The notes beneath the pieces were generated by a model. That model was not told the DNA's origin, made no database searches, and was given only the letters and a program-made list of their open reading frames with translations. From NCBI RefSeq assembly GCF_900115905.1, contig NZ_FOYD01000008.1:1-64000 (forward strand): a DNA stretch of 64,000 nt, written 5' to 3'. How positions within the stretch are numbered: the stretch's first letter is position 1; each line of letters starts with the position of its first letter. Below, one piece after another: positions 18,888 to 29,072 of this stretch. Both the position numbers and the translations under genes were made by a program. Source of the DNA: Halopseudomonas formosensis (GTDB lineage Bacteria > Pseudomonadota > Gammaproteobacteria > Pseudomonadales > Pseudomonadaceae).

Positions 18888-21169
18888 TCCAGTTCCGTCC
18901 TGAGTTGCCGAGCCGCAGCCACCATGTTGGCCAGTGCCTCGCGGGTTTCCGGCCAGGCGCGGGTTTTCAGGCCGCAGTCCGGGTTGACCCACAGCTGCTC
19001 GGCGGGAATCCGCTGCGCTGCCTTGCGCAGCAGGCTGACCATCTGTTCCGTGCTCGGTACGCGGGGCGAGTGGATGTCATACACGCCCGGGCCGATCTCA
19101 TTCGGATAGGCGAAGCGCTCGAAGGCGGCCAGCAGTTCCATGTCCGAACGTGACGTCTCTATGGTGATGACGTCGGCATCCATCGCCGCTATCGATTCGA
19201 TGACGTCGTTGAACTCGCTGTAGCACATGTGAGTGTGGATCTGCGTCTCGTCCCGCACCCCGCTGGCGCTCAGGCGGAAGGCCTCGGTGGCCCAGTCCAG
19301 ATAGACCGGCCATCTGGCGCGTCGCAGCGGCAGACCTTCGCGAAACGCGGCCTCATCGATCTGGATGATCCTGATCCCGGCTGCCTCCAGATCCAGCACT
19401 TCATCGCGAATGGCCAGGGCCAGTTGCCGGGCCTGTACCTCCGGACTGACGTCTTCCCGCGGGAAGGACCACATCAGCATGGTTACCGGGCCGGTGAGCA
19501 TGCCCTTCATCACCCGTCGGGTCTGGCTCTGGGCATAGCTTATCCAGTCCACCGTCATGGGCCGGGGACGGTTCAGGTCGCCGACAATGATGGCCGGCTT
19601 GACGCAGCGCGAGCCGTAGCTCTGTACCCAGCCGAAGCGGGTAAAGGCGTAGCCCTCCAGCTGTTCTGCAAAATACTCGACCATATCGTTGCGCTCGGCC
19701 TCCCCGTGTACCAGGACATCCAGTCCCAACTCTTCCTGGAGGCGGATGGCGTGGCGTATCTCGCTGCGCATGGCTTCGGTGTACTCGGTAGCGCCGAGCC
19801 TGCCTTGCCTGAATGCCAGACGGGCCTGGCGGATGGCCGGTGTCTGCGGGAAGGAACCTATGGTGGTGGTCGGGAAGGGCGGCAGTTGCAGATGGGCACG
19901 CTGGCGCCGGATCCGTTCGGCGAAAGGCGCGGTGCGCTGACTGTCAGCGCGGCTCACGGCGGCCAGGCGTTGCTGCACCTCAGGTCTGTGGATACGAGGC
20001 GAGGCTGCGCGGCCGGCCTGCACTGCGCGACTGCGCGCCAGCGCTGCCTGCACGGCCGGCGCCTCGGGATTGCGGGTCGCCTGGGCCAGGATAGCTACCT
20101 CCTCGCACTTCTGCACGGCGAATGCCAGCCAGCTCCTCAGCTCGTCATCGAGCTGGTCCTCCCGGGTCAGGTCCACCGGGCTGTGCAGCAGCGAACAGGA
20201 TGGCGCAACCCAGAGCCGATCACCCAACCGCTCGTGGGCATGGTGCAGCACCGCCAGAGCCTTGTCCAGGTCGCAGCGCCAGACATTGCGGCCGTTGACC
20301 AGCCCCAGCGACAGCACCTTGTAGGTCGGCAGCCGGTCGAGGATGGCGGGGTACTGTTCGGGCGCCCGTACCAGGTCGATATGCAGACCGTCCACCGGCA
20401 GCCCGGCGGCCAGCCCCAGATTGTCCTCCAGCCCGCCGAAATAGGTGGCGACCAGCTTCTTCAGCGGCTCCTTCTGCAGCAGGTTGTAGGCCCGTTCGAA
20501 GGCATTGCGCCACGCCAGCGGCAGATCCAGCACCAGTACCGGCTCGTCTATCTGTACCCACTCCACGCCCTGCTGCGCCAGGCGCTGGAATATCTCGCCG
20601 TACAGCGGCAGCAGCGACTCGAGCAGGTCCAGCCGGTCGAAGTCGCTCCCCTTGACCTTGCCCAGCCACAGGTAGGTCAGCGGACCGAGTACCACCGGCT
20701 TGACCCTGTGCCCGAGGGCCAGGGCTTCCTCCACCTCCTCGAACAGCTGGTCCCAGCCGAGGGCGAACTGCTGATCAGCGGTGAATTCGGGTACCAGATA
20801 GTGGTAGTTGGTGTCGAACCACTTGGTCATCTCCTGCGCATGGCCACAGCAGCTGTCGGTAGCGCCGCGGGCCATGGCAAACAGCGTGTGCAGATCGGCT
20901 CGGGCCCCGTCCGCGGGACGGAAGCGCTCGGGTATCACACCGAACATCAGCGAGTGGGTCAGTACCTGGTCGTACCAGGCGAAGTCACCGACCGGCAGCA
21001 GTTCGATGCCGGCGTCCTTCTGCAGCTGCCAGTGTTCTGCGCGCAGGCGGCGACCAGTCTCGCGCAGTTGCGCTTCGGTCAGGGTGCCTTGCCAGAACCC
21101 CTCCAGTGCTTTCTTCAGTTGTCTGTCACGGCCGATCCGGGGGAAGCCGAGGGAATGGGCGAGGGTCAT
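18878..21169 (-). CDS. metE: Cobalamin-independent methionine synthase MetE
   Basis: A 763-residue cytoplasmic enzyme that transfers the methyl group of methyltetrahydropteroyl-triglutamate to homocysteine, the last step of methionine synthesis. The two (beta/alpha)8 barrels are intact. Zinc ligands are visible as H647 and C649 ([10 protein letters not shown]) and C732 (NPDCGLKTR), with the catalytic histidine at H700 ([10 protein letters not shown]). Length fits the family (E. coli 753). It stands alone and is transcribed away from the BCCT transporter gene. Confidence 0.97.
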   Translation of the reverse strand: MTLAHSLGFPRIGRDRQLKKALEGFWQGTLTEAQLRETGRRLRAEHWQLQKDAGIELLPVGDFAWYDQVLTHSLMFGVIPERFRPADGARADLHTLFAMARGATDSCCGHAQEMTKWFDTNYHYLVPEFTADQQFALGWDQLFEEVEEALALGHRVKPVVLGPLTYLWLGKVKGSDFDRLDLLESLLPLYGEIFQRLAQQGVEWVQIDEPVLVLDLPLAWRNAFERAYNLLQKEPLKKLVATYFGGLEDNLGLAAGLPVDGLHIDLVRAPEQYPAILDRLPTYKVLSLGLVNGRNVWRCDLDKALAVLHHAHERLGDRLWVAPSCSLLHSPVDLTREDQLDDELRSWLAFAVQKCEEVAILAQATRNPEAPAVQAALARSRAVQAGRAASPRIHRPEVQQRLAAVSRADSQRTAPFAERIRRQRAHLQLPPFPTTTIGSFPQTPAIRQARLAFRQGRLGATEYTEAMRSEIRHAIRLQEELGLDVLVHGEAERNDMVEYFAEQLEGYAFTRFGWVQSYGSRCVKPAIIVGDLNRPRPMTVDWISYAQSQTRRVMKGMLTGPVTMLMWSFPREDVSPEVQARQLALAIRDEVLDLEAAGIRIIQIDEAAFREGLPLRRARWPVYLDWATEAFRLSASGVRDETQIHTHMCYSEFNDVIESIAAMDADVITIETSRSDMELLAAFERFAYPNEIGPGVYDIHSPRVPSTEQMVSLLRKAAQRIPAEQLWVNPDCGLKTRAWPETREALANMVAAARQLRTELERR

Positions 21170-21248
21170 GGTTCTCTCCGTTGAAAAAGTCGGAGAGCAT
21201 TGTGCGCAGGGGTTGATGGTGAAACAAACTCATTCCATTTGTGTTCGT

Positions 21249-21271
21249 CTCAAGAATAATTCAAGTTTGAG
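21249..21271. promoter_or_regulatory. Candidate LysR-type operator between metE and the BCCT transporter gene
   Basis: An AT-rich dyad with arms CTCAA and TTGAG separated by 13 bases lies 80 bases upstream of metE. metE is usually activated by the LysR-type protein MetR, whose sites are interrupted dyads (TGAA-N5-TTCA), but this dyad does not match that consensus exactly. It is the clearest symmetry in the 241-bp divergent gap. Confidence 0.25.
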
Positions 21272-21410
21272 CTGCGCTGGGCGCAGTTCCGGGACCTTTT
21301 CCGGGACCATCCGGGAAGTTGCGTTACCATAGCTGGCGCACAGGCTTCGCCGTCAGCAGCTACAGTAATAGGTGAGCACGGCAAGCAGAACGTTTTACAA
21401 GGAGTACGTC

Positions 21411-23072
21411 ATGGCAATCCAGCCTCCGAAAGATCTTCCATCCGAGCCGACCAATGACGACGGCATTCCTGCACCGACCGGGGAGGCCAACCTGATCGAT
21501 ACCGACTATGTGATCGGCCAGGACAACTTCTCCGGGCAGATCACCCTGAGTCTGGACATCCACAGCAAGGTCTTCCTGATTTCCGGCGGCAGCATATTGC
21601 TGTTCGTGCTGCTGACCCTGGCACTGCAGGAGCAGGCCTCGGAGGTCTTCACCGGCCTGCGCGGCTGGTTGACCAGCAATCTGGCCTGGTTCTTCATCAG
21701 TGCCGCCAACATCTTCGTACTGCTGTGCCTGGCGCTGGTTGTTTCGCCGCTGGGCAAGGTGCGGATCGGCGGCAGGGAAGCGGTACCGGATTACACCTAC
21801 ATGGGCTGGTTCGCCATGCTGTTTGCCGCCGGCATGGGGATCGGCCTGATGTTCTACGGGGTAGCCGAACCCCTGGGGCATTTCAATGCCGCCTTCGAGG
21901 GTGTGACCCTGGGCGCCTCCGGAGAGCGCACCGACTGGGCGCCACTCGGCGGTGCCGAAGGGGATGCCCGCGAGGCCTTCAGGCTGGGCATGGCGGCGAC
22001 CATCTTCCACTGGGGGCTTCACCCCTGGGCCATCTACGCTATCGTTGCCCTGTCACTGGCGATCTTCGCCTACAACAAGGGGCTGCCGCTGAGCGTACGC
22101 TCGATCTTCTATCCGTTGCTGGGCGAGCGGGTCTGGGGCTGGCCGGGGCATGTGATCGATATTCTCGCGGTGTTCGCCACCATGTTCGGTCTGGTCACCT
22201 CCCTGGGCCTGGGTGCCCAGCAGGCAGGGGCAGGGATGAACCTGCTGTTCGGCATACCCACCGGCAACCTGACCATGGTGCTGCTGATCATCGCCATCAC
22301 TGCCGTGGCGCTCTGGTCGGTAGTGTCCGGGGTGGACAAGGGTGTGCAGCAGTTGTCCAAGATCAACATCGGCCTGGCGTTCCTGCTGCTGCTGTTCGTC
22401 ATCATCTGCGGGCCGACGCTGGGCATCCTCAAGGGCTTCTTCAGCAACCTGGGCTCCTATGCCAGCTACCTGCCGGCGCTGGCCAACCCCATCGGCCGGG
22501 AGGATGCCAACTTCAGTCAGGGATGGACCGCCTTCTACTGGGCCTGGTGGATCAGCTGGTCGCCCTTTGTCGGCATGTTCATCGCCCGCATCAGCCGTGG
22601 CCGCACGGTGCGTGAGTTCCTGATCGCGGTGACCCTGGTGCCTTCGCTGGTATCCGTGCTGTGGATGACAGCCTTCGGCGGCACCGCCATTGATCAGCTG
22701 CTGAGCGACAACTTCACCGGGGTGCGGGATGCGGCACTGGAGCTGCAACTCTTTACCATGCTCGGTCAGCTGCCGCTGTCGGCCATTACCTCCTTCATCG
22801 GTGTGGTGCTGGTCATCATGTTCTTCATCACCTCCTCCGACTCGGGATCGCTGGTGATCGACGCCATCACCGCCGGCGGCAAGATCAACGCGCCGGTCGG
22901 TCAGCGGGTGTTCTGGGCCATTCTCGAAGGGGTGCTGGCCATTGCCCTGCTGCTCGGCGGTGGCCTGGTGGCCCTGCAGGCCATGGCGGTATCCACCGGC
23001 CTGCCCTTTACCCTGGTACTGCTGGCCGGCTGCGTGGCCATCATCAAGGGACTGATGAGCGAACCGCGCTAG
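21411..23072 (+). CDS. BCCT-family transporter (betaine/choline/carnitine type)
   Basis: A 553-residue inner-membrane secondary transporter of trimethylammonium osmolytes such as choline, betaine or related compounds. About 12 transmembrane segments are visible. The glycine-rich substrate-binding stretch AAGMGIGLMFYGVAEP lies near residue 143, and the family hallmark WWISWSPFVGMFIARISRGR lies near residue 380. The start at 21411 has AAGGAG 6 bases upstream. It lacks the long C-terminal cytoplasmic tail of BetT-type osmosensors. The substrate cannot be fixed from sequence. It converges with the exonuclease gene after only 16 bases. Confidence 0.9.
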   Translation: MAIQPPKDLPSEPTNDDGIPAPTGEANLIDTDYVIGQDNFSGQITLSLDIHSKVFLISGGSILLFVLLTLALQEQASEVFTGLRGWLTSNLAWFFISAANIFVLLCLALVVSPLGKVRIGGREAVPDYTYMGWFAMLFAAGMGIGLMFYGVAEPLGHFNAAFEGVTLGASGERTDWAPLGGAEGDAREAFRLGMAATIFHWGLHPWAIYAIVALSLAIFAYNKGLPLSVRSIFYPLLGERVWGWPGHVIDILAVFATMFGLVTSLGLGAQQAGAGMNLLFGIPTGNLTMVLLIIAITAVALWSVVSGVDKGVQQLSKINIGLAFLLLLFVIICGPTLGILKGFFSNLGSYASYLPALANPIGREDANFSQGWTAFYWAWWISWSPFVGMFIARISRGRTVREFLIAVTLVPSLVSVLWMTAFGGTAIDQLLSDNFTGVRDAALELQLFTMLGQLPLSAITSFIGVVLVIMFFITSSDSGSLVIDAITAGGKINAPVGQRVFWAILEGVLAIALLLGGGLVALQAMAVSTGLPFTLVLLAGCVAIIKGLMSEPR

Positions 23073-23088
23073 ACGCCCCGTGGCGGCT

Positions 23089-23805
23089 TCAGCAACAGAA
23101 GTCGCCCAGCCGATGCGTCGGTGAGAAGTGGGTGGCCACCTGGGCCTGGAAGAGTTCGGCGGTCGCCAGGGCATCGGTCAGGGCGTGGTGCGCCTGATAC
23201 AGCGGCAGGCCATAGCGTTCGCGGCTGTCAGCCAGGCGAATGGATAAAGGCTGTTTGCCGGCGAGCCGCTGCCACCAGCCCAGCCGCCGGCGCGGGTGCA
23301 GGTTCGCCTCGATCTGCATGGTGTCGATCATCGGAAATTGCAGCCCCTCGCCCAGCGCCCTGGTAGTGGCCCGATCCAGGAAGGGCCGCTCGATATTGCG
23401 AAAGTGCACCACGGCGATGCGCCCGGCAAGCTGTTCCAGCAACGCCTGCAGAATGTCCTCGAAGCGCGGCGCGCGCTGGATATCGGCATGGGTGATCTGG
23501 TGAAAGGTGACCGACTCTGCGGTCAGATCCCCCTGCGGCCGTACCAGTTGGTACCAGGCCTGATGGCTGCGTATCCGCTCCAGAGTGAAGGGGATCAGCC
23601 CAATGCTGACAATGGCATGCTGGCTGGGATCCAGGCCCGTGGTCTCGATATCCAGCGCGGCGAACTCCAGCTCGGCCAGGGGGGTGTCGGCACCCGGCCA
23701 GTCGGCACGGTAGAAGTCGCGCAGCAGCGGGTGCCGTGCCGTCTCCGCGCGGCTGGCCAGATACTGCGGCCAGTCCGTCGGTCGCCGTAAGGCCGGACGG
23801 TTCAT
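23089..23805 (-). CDS. DnaQ-like 3'-5' exonuclease
   Basis: A 238-residue DEDD-superfamily exonuclease. Motif I is ALDIETTGLD (about residues 50-59), and the C-terminal motif is HHALTDALATAEL with the Asp of DEDDh (about residues 205-217). This family includes the polymerase III epsilon-like proofreading and RNase T-like nucleases. A signalling protein (cNMP/CBS/DUF294) lies immediately upstream with a 4-base ATGA overlap, so the two are co-translated. The same pairing recurs in pseudomonads, often near acetate or BCCT transport genes (from memory). Its substrate is unknown. Confidence 0.88.
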   Translation of the reverse strand: MNRPALRRPTDWPQYLASRAETARHPLLRDFYRADWPGADTPLAELEFAALDIETTGLDPSQHAIVSIGLIPFTLERIRSHQAWYQLVRPQGDLTAESVTFHQITHADIQRAPRFEDILQALLEQLAGRIAVVHFRNIERPFLDRATTRALGEGLQFPMIDTMQIEANLHPRRRLGWWQRLAGKQPLSIRLADSRERYGLPLYQAHHALTDALATAELFQAQVATHFSPTHRLGDFCC

Positions 23806-25694
23806 GAGGGCCGTCCCGGCGCGGTGAGCGGATAGCGGAAGCGCAGGAATTTCTGGGCATGGCTCAGGACCTGAAAGGCGTCCTTGAGGCCGTGACGCTC
23901 GGCCGCGGAGACATTCTCCGGTTCGATATAGTTGTTGGGTTCGCGGCCTTCCTGGATATCCAGCGCCTGATGACGTATGCGCGCCAGTGACAGGAACTCC
24001 AGCGCATAGCGCAGGCGCTCCACCTGCTCCCGGGGCATCAGACGGGTCTGGGCAATATCATCCAGTCGATCGTGGGAGTTCTGCGCAGTGGAACCAATGG
24101 CCAGTGCGTGTACCCGGATCAGATCAGTCAGCGGCGCCGTTCCCCGGCCCTTGAGGTTGATGATGTTGCGCTGTTTGCCATCCTGTTCCATGACAAAGGT
24201 GCGAAATATCCCCAGCGGCGGGGTGCGGTTCAGGGAATTGCGCGCCATCAGCGCGAGGAAGTTCGGATTGCGGCTGGCCTTGTGGGCGATCAGTTCGCGC
24301 AGTTGCTCCACATGATCAGCCTGGCCGCTGACCGAGTCGAGGTCAAAGAAGATATTGCTGTTGAGCAGGGCCTTGGGGTTGGGTCTTTCGATCCATTCGC
24401 TGAAATAGCGCTTCCAGACCGCCAGCGGCTGGCGCCACTTCGGGTTGGTGGCCATGATCTCGCCCTTGCAGTAGCTGTAGCCGCAGGCGGCCAGCCCATC
24501 GCTGACAAAGGTCGCAAGCCGCAGAAAATAGTCGTCATGCTCAGCCGGCTCAAAGCGGTCGTCCAGCACCAGCGCATTATCCTGGTCGGTAACAATCAAC
24601 TGCTCGTCACGGGCCATGGAGCCCAGCACCATGAAACTGTAGGGCACTGGCGGCGGTCCCAGCTCCTTCTCTGCCAGATCGATCAGGCGCTGGATGAAGC
24701 TGCGTCCGATACTCGACAGGGCGCTGCCGATCATCCGGGCGGTGGCTTCGTCCTCGACCATGCGCACAAAGGTGGCCCGTACATCCGGCAGCAGCTCCTG
24801 CAGCTCACTGACCGACTGGCGATTGAAGATGTCGTTGACCAGATACAGGCTGTTCTGGGACTGATAGCGGATCACATCGGCCAGATTGATCAGCCCCACC
24901 GGCCGGCGGCGGCTGAGGATAGGCAGATGGTGAATGTTGTGCCGCAACATGCAGAGGATGGCGTCCAGTACCGAGGCATTGGCCTGCAGGGTAATCGGCT
25001 CGGGGGTCATGATGCTGTGCAGGGGAGTTTCCGGCGGCAAGGCGGCGGACACCACCCGGGTGCGGAAGTCGCGGTCGGTAATGATGCCCGCCACGCGCTG
25101 CAGTTCCGGTTGCTGTGGATCCGGCTCGGTAATCAGCAGCGCCGAGACGCTCTGCTCGGTCATCACTGCAGCGGCGCGGTGAATGCTGCACTGGGCATCC
25201 AGCATCACCGGTGGCCGGCTGATCAGCCTGTTCACCCGCACCTTGCTCAGTTCACTGGCCCGGCCCTGGGACTGTACCGCTGAACGCAGTCGCCCGGCAC
25301 CCTCGGTATCGACAAAGTCGGCGAAACTGTCGTACTCATCGGACAAGCGGAAGAACAGCTCGCCGGGGATGAAGTAGATCAGACTGTCTTCCAGTGCCCT
25401 GGCGGGGAAGCGTACCCGACGGTTACGGCGCAGGCCTGCCTGGCCGAAGATGTCACCTTCCCCGAGACGGTTGAACAGCTCGCCGTTGGGTCGGTAGATC
25501 TCCACCGCGCCACTGCGGATATAGTGCAGCTCGTTGAGGGGAGCGTCCTTGTCCAGAATGGGGGAGCCTGCCTTGAAGTAGCGCACCTGGGTCTGGCGGG
25601 CAATATCGTCCAAAGTTTCTTCAGGCAGCTCGTCAAAGGGCGCGAAACGGCTGAGGTGGTCGCGGATCTCGATCAGTTCGACTTGCATGGGCAT
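23802..25694 (-). CDS. cNMP-binding / CBS-pair / DUF294 nucleotidyltransferase-like signalling protein
   Basis: A 630-residue cytoplasmic multidomain protein. A cyclic-nucleotide-binding-like beta-roll covers about residues 10-125. Two CBS repeats lie at about 155-290; each contains a TDRDFRTR or PVGLINLAD-type segment and probably binds adenine nucleotides. A GlnD-like nucleotidyltransferase domain (DUF294) follows with GSMARDEQLIVTDQD near residue 360, where the paired Asp residues are preserved. A DUF294 C-terminal domain completes it. It probably senses nucleotide state and modifies or controls a partner. The following exonuclease overlaps its stop by 4 bases. Confidence 0.88.
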   Translation of the reverse strand: MPMQVELIEIRDHLSRFAPFDELPEETLDDIARQTQVRYFKAGSPILDKDAPLNELHYIRSGAVEIYRPNGELFNRLGEGDIFGQAGLRRNRRVRFPARALEDSLIYFIPGELFFRLSDEYDSFADFVDTEGAGRLRSAVQSQGRASELSKVRVNRLISRPPVMLDAQCSIHRAAAVMTEQSVSALLITEPDPQQPELQRVAGIITDRDFRTRVVSAALPPETPLHSIMTPEPITLQANASVLDAILCMLRHNIHHLPILSRRRPVGLINLADVIRYQSQNSLYLVNDIFNRQSVSELQELLPDVRATFVRMVEDEATARMIGSALSSIGRSFIQRLIDLAEKELGPPPVPYSFMVLGSMARDEQLIVTDQDNALVLDDRFEPAEHDDYFLRLATFVSDGLAACGYSYCKGEIMATNPKWRQPLAVWKRYFSEWIERPNPKALLNSNIFFDLDSVSGQADHVEQLRELIAHKASRNPNFLALMARNSLNRTPPLGIFRTFVMEQDGKQRNIINLKGRGTAPLTDLIRVHALAIGSTAQNSHDRLDDIAQTRLMPREQVERLRYALEFLSLARIRHQALDIQEGREPNNYIEPENVSAAERHGLKDAFQVLSHAQKFLRFRYPLTAPGRPS

Positions 25695-25752
25695 CTTCCG
25701 GCCAGAACATTGGCATCAGTGTAATGCCTCTGCGCAGGGAATGCCCGAGGGC

Positions 25753-25780
25753 GGCCCTGTCGCCTGGCGGCGACAGGGCC
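25753..25780 (-). terminator. Strong hairpin downstream of the class II aldolase gene
   Basis: A 12-bp perfect stem (arms GGCCCTGTCGCC and GGCGACAGGGCC) with a 4-base loop lies 8 bases after the stop of the leftward aldolase gene. The T-run is poor, but size and position suit a terminator. Confidence 0.65.
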
Positions 25781-25787
25781 GGGAGGA

Positions 25788-26561
25788 TCAGCTGTCGAAG
25801 CCGGGGCTGTCCCGTTGTGCCTTGCGCAGCAGCGCCGGCCAGGCCAGATTGGCCCCTGCGCCCTTGGTGACCTGACGCATGCTTTCGATGGCTCCGTCCA
25901 GAATGCTCTGGGGAATCGGGATCAACTCGCTGCCGCCGGCCTGGGCGTTGATCTGGATCTCGCAGCAGCGCTGCAGGGTGTGCATCCCCAGGAAGGCCTC
26001 GGCGACGTCGCGGCCGACGGTCATCAGCCCGTGGTTGCGCAGCACCATGTTCTTGGCCCTGCCCAGATGCTGCTGCAGACGCGCCTTCTCGTCCTCGCGC
26101 AGGGCAACGCCCTCGTAGTCGTGGTAGGCCAGACTGCTGAGTACGAACAGCGCCTGCTGGGAAATCGGCAGTATGCCGTTCTTCTGCGCCGAGACGCCGA
26201 CGCCTGCCGCCGTATGGGTATGCAGGACGCAGCCCGCATCGTGACGTACCTCATGCACGGCGCTGTGGATGGTGAACCCGGCCGGGTTGATCTCGTAGGG
26301 CGAGTCCATCACCTTGTTGCCCTGCAGGTCGATCTTCACCAGATTGGAGGCGGTGATCTCCTCGAACATCAGCCCGTAGGGATTGATCAGGAAATGCTCG
26401 GTACCGGGAATCTTGGCCGAGATGTGGGTGAAGATCACGTCATCCCACCCGTTGAGCGCGACCAGACGGTAACAGGCGGCCAGATCTACCCGGGTCTGCC
26501 ACTCTTCGGCGCTGACCTGATTGCGGACGTCCAGCACCGGTTGTTTCTGCACTGCATTCAT
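25788..26561 (-). CDS. Class II aldolase/adducin-family protein
   Basis: A 257-residue zinc-dependent aldolase-fold protein. The metal-binding histidines are in VLHTHTAAGVGVS (near residue 113), a third histidine is in VLRNHGLMTVG (near residue 178), and FLINPYGLMFEEI lines the active site. The class includes fuculose- and ribulose-phosphate aldolases or epimerases, and many uncharacterised members act on other sugars or sugar acids. Nothing nearby fixes its substrate. It appears monocistronic, with hairpins on both sides. Confidence 0.85.
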   Translation of the reverse strand: MNAVQKQPVLDVRNQVSAEEWQTRVDLAACYRLVALNGWDDVIFTHISAKIPGTEHFLINPYGLMFEEITASNLVKIDLQGNKVMDSPYEINPAGFTIHSAVHEVRHDAGCVLHTHTAAGVGVSAQKNGILPISQQALFVLSSLAYHDYEGVALREDEKARLQQHLGRAKNMVLRNHGLMTVGRDVAEAFLGMHTLQRCCEIQINAQAGGSELIPIPQSILDGAIESMRQVTKGAGANLAWPALLRKAQRDSPGFDS

Positions 26562-26588
26562 TGGCTGTTCCCTCGTGATGATAGGTCA

Positions 26589-26613
26589 TCAGGCCGGCAT
26601 CTCGCCGGCCTGA
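26589..26613 (-). terminator. Hairpin between the aldolase and sugar dehydrogenase genes
   Basis: Ten-bp perfect arms TCAGGCCGGC and GCCGGCCTGA with a 5-base loop lie in the 118-bp gap downstream of the leftward sugar dehydrogenase gene. No strong T-run follows. Confidence 0.6.
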
Positions 26614-26679
26614 CATTCATCGCAGTGTAGATGAGGTCATCGCCTGCGACTGTCACGCAGATGACAGTGACTGCCGCTG

Positions 26680-27951
26680 TCAGGACCGGGGGGTGAGTTT
26701 TAGCAGGGCGCCGTTGCCACCACGCATGCCATCCTCCAGCAGCCACAGAGCGCCATCCGGGCCCTGTTCCACCTCGCGGATACGCCTTTGCATGTCATAA
26801 CGCCCCGCTTCCCGGGCGGACTCTTCTTCCAGCGCCACCCGCACCAGCGACCGGGAGGACAGGCCGCCGATGAAGGCGTTGCCCTGCCAGTCGGGGAAGA
26901 GTTCGCCGTCATAGATGACCAGCCCGGCGGGGGAAATCACCGGGGTCCAGGTGATCAGCGGCGCCCTGAATTCGGGGCGGGTGTCGTGGTCGGGGATGGG
27001 GGTGCCGTCGTAGTGCTCGCCGTTGGAGACCAACGGGTAGCCGTAGTTCTCGCCCTTGATGATCAGGTTCAGCTCGTCCCCGCCCTTGGGACCCATCTCG
27101 TGGGCCCAGAGACGACCCCGGGTATCAAAGGCCATGCCGAGGATATTGCGGTGACCGAGGCTCCAGATCTGGGCCGCCACCTCACCCTGATCAACAAAGG
27201 GGTTGTCCTCAGGCAGGCTGCCGTCGTCATTCAGACGGATGATCTTGCCCAGGTTGCTGTTCATATCCTGTGCCGGATCGAACTCCTGGCGCTCGCTGGA
27301 GCTGATCCACAGCTTGCCCGCATCGTCGAACAGCAGTCGGTAGCCGAAATGACCGCCACCTCTCATCTTGGGTACCTGACGCCAGATCACCTGCAGGTCC
27401 TCGAGGGCGCCGCCCCCGTCGTCATCCAGCACCAGGCGGGCACGGGCCACAGCGGCCCCACGGCCGCTGTCGTCGGCTTCCACATAGCTCAGATAGATCA
27501 TCTGATTGCTGGCAAAATCCGGATGCAGTATCACATCACCCAAACCGCCCTGACTGACCAGTTCAACCTCGGGTACGCCGCTGATGCTGCCGGTGCTGTT
27601 GTCGGTCAGGTCGTGCAGACGCAGGGCGCCGGCCATCTCCGTCACCAGCAGGCGCCCGTCAGGCAGGAAGGTCATGGCCCAGGGCGCATCAAAGCGGGTT
27701 ATCTCGGCTACCTCGAAGGGCAGATCCGCTGTTCCCGGGTTGGCCGTGGGCTCGCCAGCCTCGGCCAGGCGGGCGGCAGTCTCCTCGGCTTGCTCGGCGA
27801 CAGCCGCTTCATCCTGACGGTCGGTCGGGCCCGCCGATTCACTGGCGGCCGTAGTGGTGCTGGCCTGGTCCGGTGTGTCGCTGGCCTTGTCGCAGGCGGA
27901 CAGCAGCCCGAGCATGGCCAGGAAAAGCAGGGAATGGCGAAAACGGGGCAT
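26680..27951 (-). CDS. PQQ-dependent aldose sugar dehydrogenase, lipoprotein (YliI/Asd type)
   Basis: A 423-residue predicted periplasmic or outer-membrane lipoprotein. The signal peptide ends in a lipobox LSAC with Cys20 as the lipidation site, followed by an acidic, Ala-rich linker to about residue 75. The beta-propeller domain carries the soluble quinoprotein glucose dehydrogenase-type blocks ([17 protein letters not shown] near 90, [24 protein letters not shown] near 290). Such enzymes oxidise aldoses with PQQ as cofactor. The start at 27951 is preferred because GGAG precedes it and the signal peptide begins there; the frame stays open about 138 bases further upstream. Confidence 0.88.
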   Translation of the reverse strand: MPRFRHSLLFLAMLGLLSACDKASDTPDQASTTTAASESAGPTDRQDEAAVAEQAEETAARLAEAGEPTANPGTADLPFEVAEITRFDAPWAMTFLPDGRLLVTEMAGALRLHDLTDNSTGSISGVPEVELVSQGGLGDVILHPDFASNQMIYLSYVEADDSGRGAAVARARLVLDDDGGGALEDLQVIWRQVPKMRGGGHFGYRLLFDDAGKLWISSSERQEFDPAQDMNSNLGKIIRLNDDGSLPEDNPFVDQGEVAAQIWSLGHRNILGMAFDTRGRLWAHEMGPKGGDELNLIIKGENYGYPLVSNGEHYDGTPIPDHDTRPEFRAPLITWTPVISPAGLVIYDGELFPDWQGNAFIGGLSSRSLVRVALEEESAREAGRYDMQRRIREVEQGPDGALWLLEDGMRGGNGALLKLTPRS

Positions 27952-28103
27952 GGTCGCTCCTGTTCTGATCTTGAAGGGGTCGGCTGTTTGAACCTGTATG
28001 CCGGCAGAGGTTTCGCACTCTCCATGATAGCCAATGCCGTGCAGCATGTTTGGCCTCCAGCCGGCTACACTAACTGCAATTGACCACATGGCGGGAGCAG
28101 GGC

Positions 28104-28997
28104 ATGGACTGGCGAGGCAGACGGCAGAGCAGCAATATCGAAGATCGGCGTGGGCAGCCCTTGAGTGCTGGCGCTGGCGGCGGCGGACTGATCCTGCTTC
28201 TGTTGCGCATCCTGCCCTGGTTACTGCGCACCCGCCTGGGTCGGATCGTGCTGGCGGTGGGTGTGGTGGTCTTCTTCGGCGCCAGAATGCTGGGCATAGA
28301 TCTGCTGCAGCTGGGCGGCCCTGTTCCCCAGCAGACCGCCAGCTTCTCCGCCGAGGAGCAGCAGCTGGCGGAATTCGTCTCCGTGGTGCTGGCGGACACC
28401 GAGCAGACCTGGCAGCGCATCCTGGCCGAGCAGGGCCAGCGGTACGAGGAGCCGGTGCTGGTGCTGTTCAGCCAGCGGGTGGCCTCGGCCTGCGGCACCG
28501 CCAGCTCGGCGGTAGGTCCCTTCTACTGCCCCGCCGATCGCAAGGTGTACCTCGATCTGAGCTTCTTCCACGATCTGGATCGCCAGCTGGGTGCCCCCGG
28601 GGACTTTGCCCAGGCCTATGTCGTCGCCCATGAGGTTGGGCATCACCTGCAGACACTGCTCGGCATCTCGCAGCAGGTGCGTGATGCCGGGCGCGGCAAG
28701 TCCGCCGCTGTGGTCAACGCCCTGTCGGTGCGTCAGGAGCTGCAGGCCGACTGCCTTGCCGGGGTGTGGGGCCATTCCGCCCACCGCTTCAGCGGCATGC
28801 TCGAACCCGGTGATCTGGAAGAGGCCCTGCAGGCGGCCGCCGCCATCGGCGATGACCGGCTGCAGAAACGCAGCGGCGGCGACGTGGTGCCGGACAGCTT
28901 CACCCATGGCACCTCTGCGCAGCGGGTGACCTGGTTCAAGCGCGGCTTCGACAGCGGCGACATGCGTCAGTGCGATACCTTCTCGGGGCAGATCTGA
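28104..28997 (+). CDS. Neutral zinc metallopeptidase (YpfJ/DUF2201-like, membrane-anchored)
   Basis: A 297-residue protein with one membrane segment (about residues 45-62) and a large extracytoplasmic domain. The zinc signature HEVGH is at 176-180, and the third ligand is probably the Glu in [13 protein letters not shown] near residue 215. This matches the putative neutral zinc metallopeptidase family represented by E. coli YpfJ. The start at 28104 has GGGAG 6 bases upstream. It lies divergently from the sugar dehydrogenase gene. Its substrate is unknown. Confidence 0.88.
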   Translation: MDWRGRRQSSNIEDRRGQPLSAGAGGGGLILLLLRILPWLLRTRLGRIVLAVGVVVFFGARMLGIDLLQLGGPVPQQTASFSAEEQQLAEFVSVVLADTEQTWQRILAEQGQRYEEPVLVLFSQRVASACGTASSAVGPFYCPADRKVYLDLSFFHDLDRQLGAPGDFAQAYVVAHEVGHHLQTLLGISQQVRDAGRGKSAAVVNALSVRQELQADCLAGVWGHSAHRFSGMLEPGDLEEALQAAAAIGDDRLQKRSGGDVVPDSFTHGTSAQRVTWFKRGFDSGDMRQCDTFSGQI

Positions 28998-29072
28998 CCC
29001 TCGGGTTCTGGCGGTGGCATCTTTACCGGGGTGGCGGTACTGTCAGGGCATACCCTGCGGAGGATAAGAACA